The translations under genes were made by a program, and so were the position numbers. From G963678445 sp963678445 (lineage in GTDB: Bacteria; Hydrogenedentota; Hydrogenedentia; Hydrogenedentales; G963678445), in assembly GCA_963678445.1 (NCBI GenBank), contig OY782877.1, forward strand, positions 1,302,001 through 1,366,000: DNA of 64,000 bases. Direction: 5' to 3'. Each line of letters starts with the position of its first letter. Position 1 is the stretch's first letter. The notes beneath the pieces were generated by a model. The model did no database searches. It worked only from the letters and a program-made list of their open reading frames with translations, and was not told where the DNA came from. Shown piece after piece: positions 18,701 through 25,794 of the stretch.

Positions 18701-19507
18701 TTCAAAAGTTGGATTTTCGCCGCCCCCCGCCACGATCACCGAAAAGGTTTCCGAAAGCCCTGTTAACCGCAGGCCACCGCCCGCGACACTTATAATTCTA
18801 AGGGGCGGCGTAACATTATTACGCGACAACCAGATTTCCCGCGAGACCGGCTCTGTCCCCTCCAGATATTCTGCCCCGTTCGTCGTGCCGTCTGCATCTA
18901 TATCGCCCTGCGCTCCAAAATAATTTTCTTCTGACGGTGCTTCCCCAAAGGTCTCGTAGTTCCCCGCTATGAACGAAATCTGGCCTTGCACGTTGTCGAT
19001 ATAACCTGTCTGGCCCATCTGCGTCAGGTAAATCTCGACCAGCGTATCGGCCAGGGCATTCACAAAAGCCAGCGTCGAAGTGTCCGCCACTGTCATCAGT
19101 CCGGCCAAAACTATGCCCAACGCATCGGCAACAGCAGGCTCGGTTTCCCCCAGCTCATCCAGCAGATTGATCTGCCCCATGAGAAACACCGACACTGTCA
19201 AATCGGTACGCACCTGAGCCTGATTCGATGCATATCCGGAAGCGATCTCACTACGCATGCTGCTGTCAAGCGCGGCTACACCTTCCCCCCCCGCCAGGAT
19301 GGTCCCTAGCAATCCCAACTGATCTTCTTCCCAGATACCGTTGCCGTCATTATCACGCGCTTGCAGTGTGGCAGCTCCCCCGGAGGAAGCCAGCCAGCGG
19401 TCTACTTCAAACAGCGCCGCATCAAAATCCACTGCGAGCGCTGGAAAGCAGCTACCGAACCCAATGATAATCCCCAGCATACAGGCGGACAGGCCATGGT
19501 GACGCAT
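12704..19507 (-). CDS. giant secreted protein with 23 Ig-like repeats and a C-terminal sorting-type tail
   Basis: The 2267-residue protein has a signal peptide (cleavage likely after FPALA) and two calcium-loop-like segments, DNDGNGIWEEDQLG near residue 52 and DIDADGTTNGAEYLEGTEP near 205. By eye 23 consecutive Ig-like repeats of about 85-90 residues run from about 231 to 2240. Each has a QPQGG-x-Y-x-G start, a YxWRKDG C-strand and a DAGxYxC F-strand ending in a SxxAxLxV strand. The first repeat is the most divergent. The F-strand Cys is conserved, but the partner B-strand Cys is missing. The end, APALAPLMLGLCTVLLLLLG followed by MRRTQKK, resembles PEP-CTERM or IPTL-CTERM tails that are processed by exosortase-like enzymes. 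It is probably a surface adhesin or matrix protein; the ligand is unknown. Confidence 0.9.
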   Translation of the reverse strand: MRHHGLSACMLGIIIGFGSCFPALAVDFDAALFEVDRWLASSGGAATLQARDNDGNGIWEEDQLGLLGTILAGGEGVAALDSSMRSEIASGYASNQAQVRTDLTVSVFLMGQINLLDELGETEPAVADALGIVLAGLMTVADTSTLAFVNALADTLVEIYLTQMGQTGYIDNVQGQISFIAGNYETFGEAPSEENYFGAQGDIDADGTTNGAEYLEGTEPVSREIWLSRNNVTPPLRIISVAGGGLRLTGLSETFSVIVAGGGENPTFEWRKGDTTTFTVQATTAEYGIGFLNTTDSGHYYCVVNDGVTQRITPSLQLSVYAADLSFTRQPQGATKQTGQTHTFSVAVQGGEGPGPYQYTWMRDGEAVGPNAPEWTLDPITVPDAGRYTVRVTSNGGTDAITSDGAVLTVQAPPLNFVSHPQAAAVYTGDAYTLTVEVEGGSGSYAFDWRKNGLSLGVESAASLLLDPITLPMAGSYDCVITDTLVAGLAVTSETAQIDVQDPIVITTQPEGDNNLYVGETFRMEVAAQGGYPPLTYQWKWNNLNLVGRTTPVYETTALSGFSGAYTCQICDAHTMCVTSDAATLRVLALGEIREHPQGGSYYVGASHTFTIDVQGGTGTLSYDWKKEGISLGAPSQASLTLSGLQLADAGSYSCTVTDEGELQVDSESAMLYVGAPPAIIQQPQGNRLYTGDAHLFSFGVSNGVEPITYQWTVDGVAIEGATAATYDPGVLTEAMSGEYACRFEDGQGTVLQSDTVTLEVAGQLVLVQPPLNSYAYIGQSHELVVEIQGGLGTVLFEWSRDDQLLMTTPSNVLNFNQVSPYDAGVYTCHVYDEGSGSFNIPAVNLQIAPALVLETQPQGGVFAAGQAHKLLIEATGGFAPVTYQWYKDSVALPGYTLPSINFGALALFDSGTYLCVVRDGVGTELPSLEADITVFEPVTIIQQPQGVDTYTGESYEMRVVVSGGLGDIHYNWQKNFASLEAEDAPALTFESLTEEDAGAYNCLISDETGTRSTETVSIRLAAPLTFTQQPLSTTQYIGGRHVLELDTTGGFYPLTYTWRKNGVVLPEITGRSITFEQLTEEDAGQYACTIHDAATAVAVSQTAEIIVATPIEIDAHPVSIQRYVGESHSFTITASGGLGVLHYDWQKDGQSLSAPDQNHLDLSDLTINDAGEYRCVVTDDGTQQAFSETARLNVGKTLTIDAQPQDTYAYVGDMHSFYAQVSGGIGTLQYQWMWNGTAETGATAPLYQFGPLTTAHTGSYTCRIEDESEVVVTTEPAVLTVCDRISILRQPEGGSYYRDASHTFSITARGGAGTFHYDWRKNGVSLGAEDSDTLTLTKMTADDSGVYSCEVSDDHTDKRISDSAILSVADTLTAYKHPEGAHLAVGDTHTFSFQIIGGIPPLSYRWYRNGFAIPGATQESYTIQTVRADDGGSYHCEVRDERGDVAVSEQALLTIMYISQQPQGASRGLGESHTFEIALNGAIGEVEYQWRKEGVAVEGATQSSYTLNELAETDSGTYACWVRDAAGAALLSDEVFLQVAEQPIAFSEEPQDAAVYIGAAHTFRVVLAAGPSERTYQWQRNLGAGFINITGATESTYTTPALTKDDSGQYRCWVTAGEQEAASRAATLTVTSGLLITKQPQSAMRYTGETILLSVEATGGYGTLKYEWSRDDVVVGEDDSVLQIANLLVEDAGVYRCRISDSTDSVVTAAATLQIAEPLEITLQPAAGDHSIGEDHLFEIQTRGGIPPVTYQWRQDGEALSGGNVRLLELTDLAPEDQGVYTCVVRDARATQRTSQSAVLQVFASLTITEQPQGGVAYLGESKVFSISARGGSGALHYLWRRNGRPVGGDQPTYTITSVQATDEGEYTCQVVDQNRSIMSDGATLSIASPMQIQEQPQGAQKYVGDSHQLQVIVAGGVEPLSYAWYKDGQRIQNAYSPAILLEDLTTVYTGEYNCVITDAADTPLNSDIVRVEVGAPMRVTSSYQRILKRTGESLQIQIAVSGGVGALSYTWYHDDAVVARTSSFTLNALATADSGAYRCVVQDALSEIDAGVLFDLFVGEDLHIDEQPQSAAMLSGVPYTLRVEAYGVGNMTYKWQKDGVTIYEVQNDPELYIPRLALSDAGAYRCIISDENQDVVYSATAVLNVRYQPLRIVRQPQGGSVAPKFAYTFEVHVEGGSGPLHYQWKKDEANCWDSPDASVYTLYPIVSEDAGTYTCEISDDFSTLTTLPAVLETDAEAPALAPLMLGLCTVLLLLLGMRRTQKKQG

Positions 19508-19649
19508 AGTATAGAAATACCCTTAAACCTCGAATCGAACTCCCACGCGCGGATTTCCCCATATTTGGAAGCACCACCCGGGGTGCTTAGGAGAAATGTC
19601 AGGTCAACTACACTTCCGTGCGACCCGCCCACACATACCACCACTATGT

Positions 19650-19679
19650 ATAATACGAGGTGGGAGGATAGTGCGTCAA
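19650..19679 (-). promoter_or_regulatory. candidate sigma70 promoter of the giant Ig-repeat gene
   Basis: The minus strand has TTGACG (19674-19679) and TATTAT (19650-19655), five of six matches each, at 18-base spacing. A second TTGACA lies 15 bases further upstream (19689-19694). The leader would be about 135 bases and includes a 7-bp hairpin at 19569-19588 (AAGCACC and GGTGCTT arms). Confidence 0.5.
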
Positions 19680-19745
19680 GTAAACTATTGTCAAAAATAA
19701 ACAATTTGCATATATTGCACATATTGGGCAAATACTGTTTATAGA

Positions 19746-20747
19746 CTATCCTTGTAAATTTTGCGTTATTTCGTCCAGCCGCAGGCAGGCGGCACGATGT
19801 CCTGACGTCACTTTTTCGAGCGCCGGACGCTGTTGTCGGCAGGCTTGGGTAGCCCAGGGGCACCGCGGGTGAAAGGCGCAGCCGCTCGGCGGATCTAAGG
19901 GCGAAGGGGGCTCTCCTTCGAGTAATGGACGTTTTTGCGTTGTCCTACGCATGGGATCGGGCTGCGGAATTGCCTGAAGCAAGGCTTGCGTATAGGGATG
20001 GCGCGGCTTCGTGAACAGTGCCCCCGTAGGAGCCATTTCTACGATTCGCCCCAGGTACATTACCGCAATGCGATCGGCCATATGGCGCACTACCGATAAA
20101 TCGTGCGAGATCAGCAGGAGCGTCAGATTCATTTCCGCCTGCAGACGGCGCAGCAGATTGAGAATCTGCGCCTGCACCGAAACGTCCAGCGCAGAAACCG
20201 GCTCATCGGCCAGAATAAGCTTGGGCTGCAAAGCCAATGCGCGCGCAATCGCAATGCGCTGACGTTGTCCGCCGGAAAATTCATGCGGATACTTGCGCAT
20301 GAATCGCGCCGCTAACCCCACCTTCTCCATCAGCGCCGCTACTTCCTGGGACAGGCTTGCACGCGTGGCCATGTGGTGCACCCACAGGGGTTCCGCGAGG
20401 GTGTCATACACGGTTTGCCGGGGATTCAACGACGCATATGGGTCCTGAAAGATCATCTGCAATTGCGGACGCATCGTATGCAAGGCGCGTCCGGAAAGCG
20501 TAGCTATATCGACGCCGTTAAAACAGATTCGTCCCGCCGTTGGGGTTTCCAGCCGCACGATGGTACGCGCCAAGGTAGATTTACCACAGCCTGATTCCCC
20601 CACCAAGCCCAGTACCTCGCCCGCATTCACTGAAAAATCCACACCATCGACCGCTTTCAACAACGTCTTGTGACGGGAAAATAAACGACCACGCTGCACC
20701 TCAAAATGCGTCTTCAATCCTTCCACTTGCAACAGCGCTTCGCTCAT
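19746..20747 (-). CDS. oppF: oligopeptide ABC transporter ATP-binding protein, OppF type (system 1)
   Basis: This 333-residue nucleotide-binding subunit energises uptake of di- or oligopeptides with OppD. It has Walker A GLVGESGCGKSTLAR, the Q-loop MIFQDPYASLNPRQ, signature FSGGQRQRIAIARAL, Walker B KLILADEPVSALD and the H-loop LLISHDLSVV. The C-terminal region has the cysteine-bearing GCAFHPRCPWATQACRQ segment seen in this subfamily, which in relatives can bind an iron-sulfur cluster. The start at 20747 overlaps the oppD stop as ATGA, so I preferred it to an upstream in-frame ATG at 20867. It is the last gene of the operon. Confidence 0.94.
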   Translation of the reverse strand: MSEALLQVEGLKTHFEVQRGRLFSRHKTLLKAVDGVDFSVNAGEVLGLVGESGCGKSTLARTIVRLETPTAGRICFNGVDIATLSGRALHTMRPQLQMIFQDPYASLNPRQTVYDTLAEPLWVHHMATRASLSQEVAALMEKVGLAARFMRKYPHEFSGGQRQRIAIARALALQPKLILADEPVSALDVSVQAQILNLLRRLQAEMNLTLLLISHDLSVVRHMADRIAVMYLGRIVEMAPTGALFTKPRHPYTQALLQAIPQPDPMRRTTQKRPLLEGEPPSPLDPPSGCAFHPRCPWATQACRQQRPALEKVTSGHRAACLRLDEITQNLQG

Positions 20748-21718
20748 ATCTCCCCCTGCTGCACCCGTACGCAAGCGCTGGCATGGTTTTCGTCTACCGG
20801 TTGTAAGGCGCAGAACGCGGTATGGCAGGCCGGTGTCGCCTGTGCGCAACGCGGGGCAAAGGCACAACCTGAAATCGGCTGCGCTAAATCTGGCGGCATG
20901 CCGGGAATCGCATATAGTGCTTCGCCGCCTCTATGTATTGCAGGCATTGCTTTCATCAGGGCTTGCGTGTACGGATGGCGTGGTTGCCGAAACAGATCCG
21001 CAGTAGATGCCTGTTCCACGATTTGTCCCGCATACATCACCAGGACCCGGTCGCACGTTTCCGCCACCACCCCTAAATCATGTGTGATCAAGGTCACCGC
21101 TGTTCCGTGATCCTGCTGCAAACGTTGCATCAGCGACAAAATTTGCGCCTGCACTGTCACATCCAGCGCCGTCGTCGGTTCATCGGCTATCAGGACCGCC
21201 GGTTCGGTGATCAGCGCCATCGCAATCATTACCCGCTGGCGCATCCCCCCGGAAAAGGCGTGCGGATACATGCCCATACGTTTGCCTACATCCTGTATAC
21301 CCACCGCCTGCAACGCGGCCTCCGCACGTTCCCGTGCCTCGCTACGGGAACAACATCCATGCACCTGCAACGGCTCCATCAATTGGGCTCCGACCTTCAT
21401 GTACGGATTCAAGGCCGTCATCGGGTCCTGAAAAATCATCGCCATGCGGCGTCCCCGTATCCGGCGTAACTGCGCTGCGGTCGATCGCAGCAGGTCATTG
21501 CCTTGAAAGCAGGCGCTTCCTCCCTCAATACGAGCGAGCGGCGTCGGAAGTAGTCCCAGCAAGGCATACTGCGACACGGATTTCCCCGAACCTGACTCGC
21601 CTACAATACCTAACGTTTCCCCGGCGTTCAGCGTGTACGAAATCCCATCTACGGCCCGCACTACGCCCTCGCGGGTATGAAATGAAACACGTAAATTGTC
21701 CACCGCTAGTAACGTCAT
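20744..21718 (-). CDS. oppD: oligopeptide ABC transporter ATP-binding protein, OppD type (system 1)
   Basis: This 324-residue ATPase subunit has Walker A GIVGESGSGKSVSQYALLG, signature FSGGMRQRVMIAMAL, Walker B VLIADEPTTALD and the H-loop TLITHDLGVV. The FSGGMRQR form and the GCAFAPRCAQATPACH segment are typical of OppD/DppD. It is coupled to oppF by an ATGA overlap. It is separated from oppC upstream by about 400 bases of repeats and hairpins, so its expression may differ from that of oppABC. Confidence 0.94.
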   Translation of the reverse strand: MTLLAVDNLRVSFHTREGVVRAVDGISYTLNAGETLGIVGESGSGKSVSQYALLGLLPTPLARIEGGSACFQGNDLLRSTAAQLRRIRGRRMAMIFQDPMTALNPYMKVGAQLMEPLQVHGCCSRSEARERAEAALQAVGIQDVGKRMGMYPHAFSGGMRQRVMIAMALITEPAVLIADEPTTALDVTVQAQILSLMQRLQQDHGTAVTLITHDLGVVAETCDRVLVMYAGQIVEQASTADLFRQPRHPYTQALMKAMPAIHRGGEALYAIPGMPPDLAQPISGCAFAPRCAQATPACHTAFCALQPVDENHASACVRVQQGEI

Positions 21719-21739
21719 TTATACTCTTTCGTTGAGTTA

Positions 21740-21777
21740 CTGGGGGAAACTTTTTGTTCACAAAAAGTTTCCCCCAG
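21740..21777 (-). promoter_or_regulatory. strong intra-operon hairpin upstream of oppD
   Basis: There are two perfect 17-base arms (CTGGGGGAAACTTTTTG and its complement) around a TTCA loop, ending 21 bases before the oppD start. There is no clean T-run on the minus strand, so it is more likely a stabilising or processing hairpin, or an attenuator, than a simple terminator. Confidence 0.6.
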
Positions 21778-21794
21778 ACCCCTTTCAAAAAAAC

Positions 21795-21900
21795 TTTAAA
21801 GTGATCCAGAGACCATCGCCAAGTGGCCAGGACCACAGGCAGGAGATATGGTCCTTACCGTGGTTGACACACGCGTACCCTAAACAAATCCTCGTTCTTC
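21795..21900 (+). repeat. interspersed hairpin repeat, unit 1 of a tandem array
   Basis: This unit has a degenerate 5' hairpin (GTGATCCAGAGACCATC), a second hairpin (GTGGCCAGGACCAC), then ATATGGTCCTTACCGTGG and a tail like those of the next two units. It is the most divergent of the three units in this array. Confidence 0.7.
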
Positions 21901-22000
21901 TTCCGGCGGTCCAGCGACCGCAGGCAGGAGATATGGTCCTCACCGTGGTTGGCCCACGCTTGTCCTAAATAATTCTTCGTTCTTCTTTGCTTCTTTCTTC
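21901..22000 (+). repeat. interspersed hairpin repeat, unit 2 of a tandem array
   Basis: The unit contains the perfect hairpin GCGGTC-CAGC-GACCGC at 21906-21921, then AGGAGATATGGTCCTCACCG and GGTTGGCCCACGCTTGTCCT. The next unit begins exactly 100 bases later with nearly the same sequence. Confidence 0.85.
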
Positions 22001-22100
22001 TTCCGGCGGCCCAGCGACCACAGGCAGGAGATATGGCCCTCACCGTGGTTGGCCCACGCTTGTCCTAAACAATTCTTCGTTTTTCTTTGCTTCTTTCTTT
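22001..22100 (+). repeat. interspersed hairpin repeat, unit 3 of a tandem array
   Basis: This is almost identical to the preceding 100-base unit, with a few substitutions, some of which weaken the 5' stem (GCGGCC against GACCAC). The 3' part of this subfamily differs from that of the copies ending in CACTAAA elsewhere in the window. Confidence 0.85.
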
Positions 22101-22118
22101 TTCCGTAAAAAGAAAGAA
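22091..22118. other. A/T-rich palindrome next to the oppC stop
   Basis: The arms TTCTTTCTTTTT (22091-22102) and AAAAAGAAAGAA (22107-22118) pair perfectly around a CCGT loop. On the minus strand it lies directly after oppC and could act as a weak terminator or 3'-end stabiliser. Confidence 0.4.
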
Positions 22119-22125
22119 GGAGCTA

Positions 22126-23016
22126 TCAGTCCTTGGAAATGCGTGGGTCGAGAGCATCGCGCAGGCCATCGCCCAGAAAGTTCAGGCAAAACAGGGTCAG
22201 CGACAATGCGATACTGGGAAAAATCAGCAACCAAGGGTATTCCTCCATCGACTCTACCCCTTCTTTGATCAATAAGCCCCACGAACTCATCGGGGGTTGC
22301 ACGCCAAGTCCCAGAAAACTCAGAAAGGCCTCCATCAACATCACCCGCGGCACTGTCAGGGTCGCATAAACGATGATCGGACCGAGTGCGTTGGGGATTA
22401 AATGACGCAACAGGATACGCGTGCGGCTCAGTCCCATCACATAGGCTGCGGCAATAAATTCTTTTTCGCGTAGCGACAGAACCTGGCTACGCACGATGCG
22501 CGCCATGGTCAGCCATTCTACGGCCCCGATGGCCAGAAATAAAAACAGGATGTTGCGTCCGAAAAAAACCATCAGGATAATCACAAAAATGGTAAACGGC
22601 AGTGCGTATAGAATATCTACCCCGCGCATCATGATGTGGTCTACGCGCCCGCCTAAAAAACCGGCAATCGCACCATAGAGTACGCCAATGCACAGCGACA
22701 CGCCTGTCGCGGCAAAGCCGACCAGCAGTGAAATACGTCCGCCATACAGCATCCGTGTCAGAACATCCCGCCCCAGGGGATCGGTGCCCAGCCAATGTGC
22801 ACTATTCGGTGCGGTCGCACCTATCGCGATGTCTTGCGTGTCATATGCGTACGGACTGCACCACGGCCCCACCGCCACTACAAGCAGCAATACAAGCAGC
22901 ACACCCACGCCCGCCACTGCTGGCCGGTTCTTGCGCAAACGCCGCCATGCATCGCGCCATAGTGACACACCCTTTTCCGCAGTCCTTTGCGTTATCTGTT
23001 CCGTCGTTGCATTCAT
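22126..23016 (-). CDS. oppC: oligopeptide ABC transporter permease, OppC type (system 1)
   Basis: This 296-residue inner-membrane permease has the OppC landmarks: an N-terminal span (AVAGVGVLLVLLLVVAVG), GTDPLGRDVLTRMLYGGRIS, and the cytoplasmic coupling segment LMEAFLSFLGLGVQPPMSSW that contacts the ATPases. The start at 23016 overlaps the oppB stop as ATGA; an upstream in-frame ATG is less likely. It is part of oppABC, with the ATPase genes beyond the repeat array. Confidence 0.94.
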   Translation of the reverse strand: MNATTEQITQRTAEKGVSLWRDAWRRLRKNRPAVAGVGVLLVLLLVVAVGPWCSPYAYDTQDIAIGATAPNSAHWLGTDPLGRDVLTRMLYGGRISLLVGFAATGVSLCIGVLYGAIAGFLGGRVDHIMMRGVDILYALPFTIFVIILMVFFGRNILFLFLAIGAVEWLTMARIVRSQVLSLREKEFIAAAYVMGLSRTRILLRHLIPNALGPIIVYATLTVPRVMLMEAFLSFLGLGVQPPMSSWGLLIKEGVESMEEYPWLLIFPSIALSLTLFCLNFLGDGLRDALDPRISKD

Positions 23017-23933
23017 GTGCGATTTCGAATCCTTGGGTCCAGCCACGCATGCGCAATGTCTGCTGCCAGGTTAAGCGCCATGACCAAAATGGCATAGACC
23101 AGTACCGCTCCCGTAATCATCGTGTAATCCCGGTTAAATGCTGCCTCCACAAATTCCCGTCCCAATCCCGGCACCTGAAAAATGGTTTCGACGACAAATG
23201 AACCGGTCAGCAAACCGGCAATCGCTGGTCCTAAAAATGCTACTACCGGCTGCACGCCCCCACGAAAGGCATGTCGTAGAAGCACCCGCGCTTCCCCCAC
23301 GCCCTTTGCGCGTGCAGTACGAATAAAATCTTGTGCTAAAACTTCCAGCATCCCCGCGCGCATCAATCGTGCAATGTACGCTGCATACAACGCGCCCAGC
23401 GTGATCGAGGGCAGAATCTTTTCGGCATACGTCCACCAGCCCGACACGGGCAACCACCCTAGCCAGAGGGAAAAAACCAGCACGAGCAATGGACCAAGTA
23501 CGAAATTAGGAATACATATTCCCAACATAGCCAGGGCCATTGGCGTATGGTCCAGCCAAGAGTTTGGTTTCCATGCCGCAATCCCGCCTGCCGTCAATCC
23601 GATCAGCAATGCGACGAGTAGTGCATACGCGCCCAGCTCCATGGAAACGGGCAAGCGCAAGGCAATCCATTCGCGTACCGAACGACTCGATTTCTTGAAT
23701 GATGGGCCCAAATCGCCCCGCACGACACCGGCCAGATAATCAAAGTATTGCCGATACAAGGGTGCATCCAAATTGTAATGCGCCTCCAGACGTTTCAACG
23801 TTTCCGGCGACACCCGGCGCTCATCATCAAACGGCCCCCCCGGTGCAAGTCGCACCAGGAAAAAGGTCAGCGTAACAATGGCAAAAAGCACCGGCACAAA
23901 CGCCAGCAGTCGTTGTGAAACATATCGAAACAA
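23013..23933 (-). CDS. oppB: oligopeptide ABC transporter permease, OppB type (system 1)
   Basis: This 306-residue permease has the typical start FRYVSQRLLAFVPVLFAIVT then RLAPGGPFDDERR, the periplasmic YRQYFDYLAGVVRGDLGPSF segment, and the C-terminal EAA region (SFVVETIFQVPGLGREFVEA). It starts with TTG at 23933, with AAGGA about ten bases upstream. It follows oppA after 8 bases and overlaps oppC by 4. Confidence 0.94.
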   Translation of the reverse strand: MFRYVSQRLLAFVPVLFAIVTLTFFLVRLAPGGPFDDERRVSPETLKRLEAHYNLDAPLYRQYFDYLAGVVRGDLGPSFKKSSRSVREWIALRLPVSMELGAYALLVALLIGLTAGGIAAWKPNSWLDHTPMALAMLGICIPNFVLGPLLVLVFSLWLGWLPVSGWWTYAEKILPSITLGALYAAYIARLMRAGMLEVLAQDFIRTARAKGVGEARVLLRHAFRGGVQPVVAFLGPAIAGLLTGSFVVETIFQVPGLGREFVEAAFNRDYTMITGAVLVYAILVMALNLAADIAHAWLDPRIRNRT

Positions 23934-23941
23934 AGAAGCGT

Positions 23942-25600
23942 TTATCCTTTTGAGTCGGCTTTGGTAGGGTCCGCCAGTGACAGATCCGTCCAGCAGATCA
24001 AACCTAGCGCATTGGGGGTATAACCCTCAACACAGGTTGCCTTCAAGAATTTTCGTGTATAGAAATAAATAGGAATTATGGGTTGCTCTTGCAGCAGCAA
24101 GGCCTCGGCTTGTTGGAGTATGGCATAGCGTTGGGCCAAGTCGCCCTGTTGATAGGCCTGTGCAATCAAAGTATCGTACTCCGTAGATTTCCAGCCAGTA
24201 CGGTTATTGCCGCTTGTACTCAGAAAGCATTCGAGAAAGTTAATCGGCGCATCGACATCAGCCACCCAGGAGGAACGCGCCACGTTGTAATCCAAGGTAT
24301 TCATGGAAGACAGGTAGACCTTCCAATCCTGATTCAATAGGCGCACATCGGCGTTAAGATACTTTTTCCACATACGCTGAATGGTTTCGGCTATTCGTTT
24401 GTGGCTGTCCGAGGTATTGTAAAGAATTTCGATAGGCGGCAAGCCTTGCGCCTGGGGATAACCCGCTTCCGCCAATAGCGCCCGCGCTTTCTCTGGTGAA
24501 AAGGACACTTTATGGTTGCAGGTATACCCCGCAGTGTCCGGCGGTGTGAAATAAAAGGCGGGCGCTTCGCCTCCCTTCATTACACTTTGGGTCAACGCCT
24601 GCCGATCCAGCGCCATCGAAAAAGCACGCCGCACCCGCACATCATCGAAAGGGGGACGCGTCACATTAAGACGATAGAAGTACACCCCACAATACGGGTG
24701 TATCTGCAACACCTCCGGCTGTTTCTTCCGATATACCGCCACCTTGTCCAGTGGAATATCCTGCGTCATATGCAAGCGTCCCGACCGGAAACTGCGCTCC
24801 TCCGTCTGCAAATTGTCGATGGGGTAAAATGATATGCCGTCCAGTTTTACATGGTCGGCGTTCCAGTAGTGTATGTTGCGGCTTACCTGAAGAATTTCGT
24901 TGGGAAGCCATTCGGCTAAGGCAAACGGACCATTGCTCACCATTACCCCGGGACGTGTCCACGGCGTATCCCGCTCATCCATCGCCCCAAACTGCTCGAC
25001 CGTTTCCCGATGCACCGGAAACCACGCATTGTGCGTCTGCATGGCCAAAAAATATGGCGTCGGATATTCCAGTGTCACCTGCAATGTGTACGCATCTACC
25101 GCCTGCACGCCCACCTTGGAGAAATCGCTAATCTCCCCCCGGTGAAAGGCCTTGGCATTTTTCAGGCAATGCAGTAAATAGGCGTATTCTGCTGCCAGAT
25201 TGGGCGAAAGCATGCGCTGCCAGGAGTAGACGAAATCCTGCGCTGTTACCGGGTCGCCGTTCGACCATTTTGCGGTCTTTCGCAAACGAAACTCATACTG
25301 CAACGTATCCGGCGACACCGTCCACGACTCCGCCACTGCCGGAACCGCCTTCATCGTTTTCAAATCCAGACGGGCCAGCCCTTCAAAAAGCGCGCTCAAC
25401 ACCCGATGCTCACTCACCCCCGTCACCAGATGCGGATCGAGGTTTTCCACCTCAGCACCATTACCGACCCGCAACACTGCGCCGTCCTCGTTGCCCGGAC
25501 CGTAGCCGCCGCAGCCGCAGAGCAACGTCAATACGACAAACAAAACACTTAGATGCCAGAAAACGTTAATGTAGATTATCTGCAGTTTTCCATTCGGCAA
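23942..25600 (-). CDS. oppA: oligopeptide-binding lipoprotein, OppA/SBP family 5 (system 1)
   Basis: This 552-residue substrate-binding protein captures peptides outside the inner membrane for OppBCDF. The N-terminus carries a signal with LTLLCGCGG as lipobox. Family-5 marks follow: NLDPHLVTGVSEHRVLSALF near the start, WSNGDPVTAQDFVYSWQRML, VRRAFSMALDRQALTQSVMK, and the C-terminal EQPIIPIYFYTRKFL. The start is TTG at 25600, with AAAGGAG seven bases upstream; no in-frame ATG competes. It is the first gene of the operon. Its specificity cannot be told from sequence, although the overall form is closer to OppA than to DppA or the nickel-binding NikA. Confidence 0.93.
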   Translation of the reverse strand: MPNGKLQIIYINVFWHLSVLFVVLTLLCGCGGYGPGNEDGAVLRVGNGAEVENLDPHLVTGVSEHRVLSALFEGLARLDLKTMKAVPAVAESWTVSPDTLQYEFRLRKTAKWSNGDPVTAQDFVYSWQRMLSPNLAAEYAYLLHCLKNAKAFHRGEISDFSKVGVQAVDAYTLQVTLEYPTPYFLAMQTHNAWFPVHRETVEQFGAMDERDTPWTRPGVMVSNGPFALAEWLPNEILQVSRNIHYWNADHVKLDGISFYPIDNLQTEERSFRSGRLHMTQDIPLDKVAVYRKKQPEVLQIHPYCGVYFYRLNVTRPPFDDVRVRRAFSMALDRQALTQSVMKGGEAPAFYFTPPDTAGYTCNHKVSFSPEKARALLAEAGYPQAQGLPPIEILYNTSDSHKRIAETIQRMWKKYLNADVRLLNQDWKVYLSSMNTLDYNVARSSWVADVDAPINFLECFLSTSGNNRTGWKSTEYDTLIAQAYQQGDLAQRYAILQQAEALLLQEQPIIPIYFYTRKFLKATCVEGYTPNALGLICWTDLSLADPTKADSKG

Positions 25601-25682
25601 AATTCAACTCCTTTGGCTTGCCTTCCTTAATAGAAAGGAGACAACGCATCACTACTATAATTTTCTTTCGTCTATTTTCTGA

Positions 25683-25784
25683 AGCGGTCCAGCGACCGCA
25701 AGCAAGAGGTATGGTCCTTCCCGTCACTGAGCAAAGTAAAAAGTTTCGTTTTTTATGACAGCTTTTCAGATTCAAGTCACTAAA
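25683..25784 (+). repeat. interspersed hairpin repeat, full-length copy
   Basis: It begins with the perfect hairpin GCGGTC-CAGC-GACCGC, continues GGTATGGTCCTTCCCGTC, then TTTCGTTTTTTATGACAGCT and ends GTCACTAAA. It lies between the membrane-protein gene and oppA, on the strand opposite to both. Confidence 0.88.
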
Positions 25785-25794
25785 AGGCGTTGCG

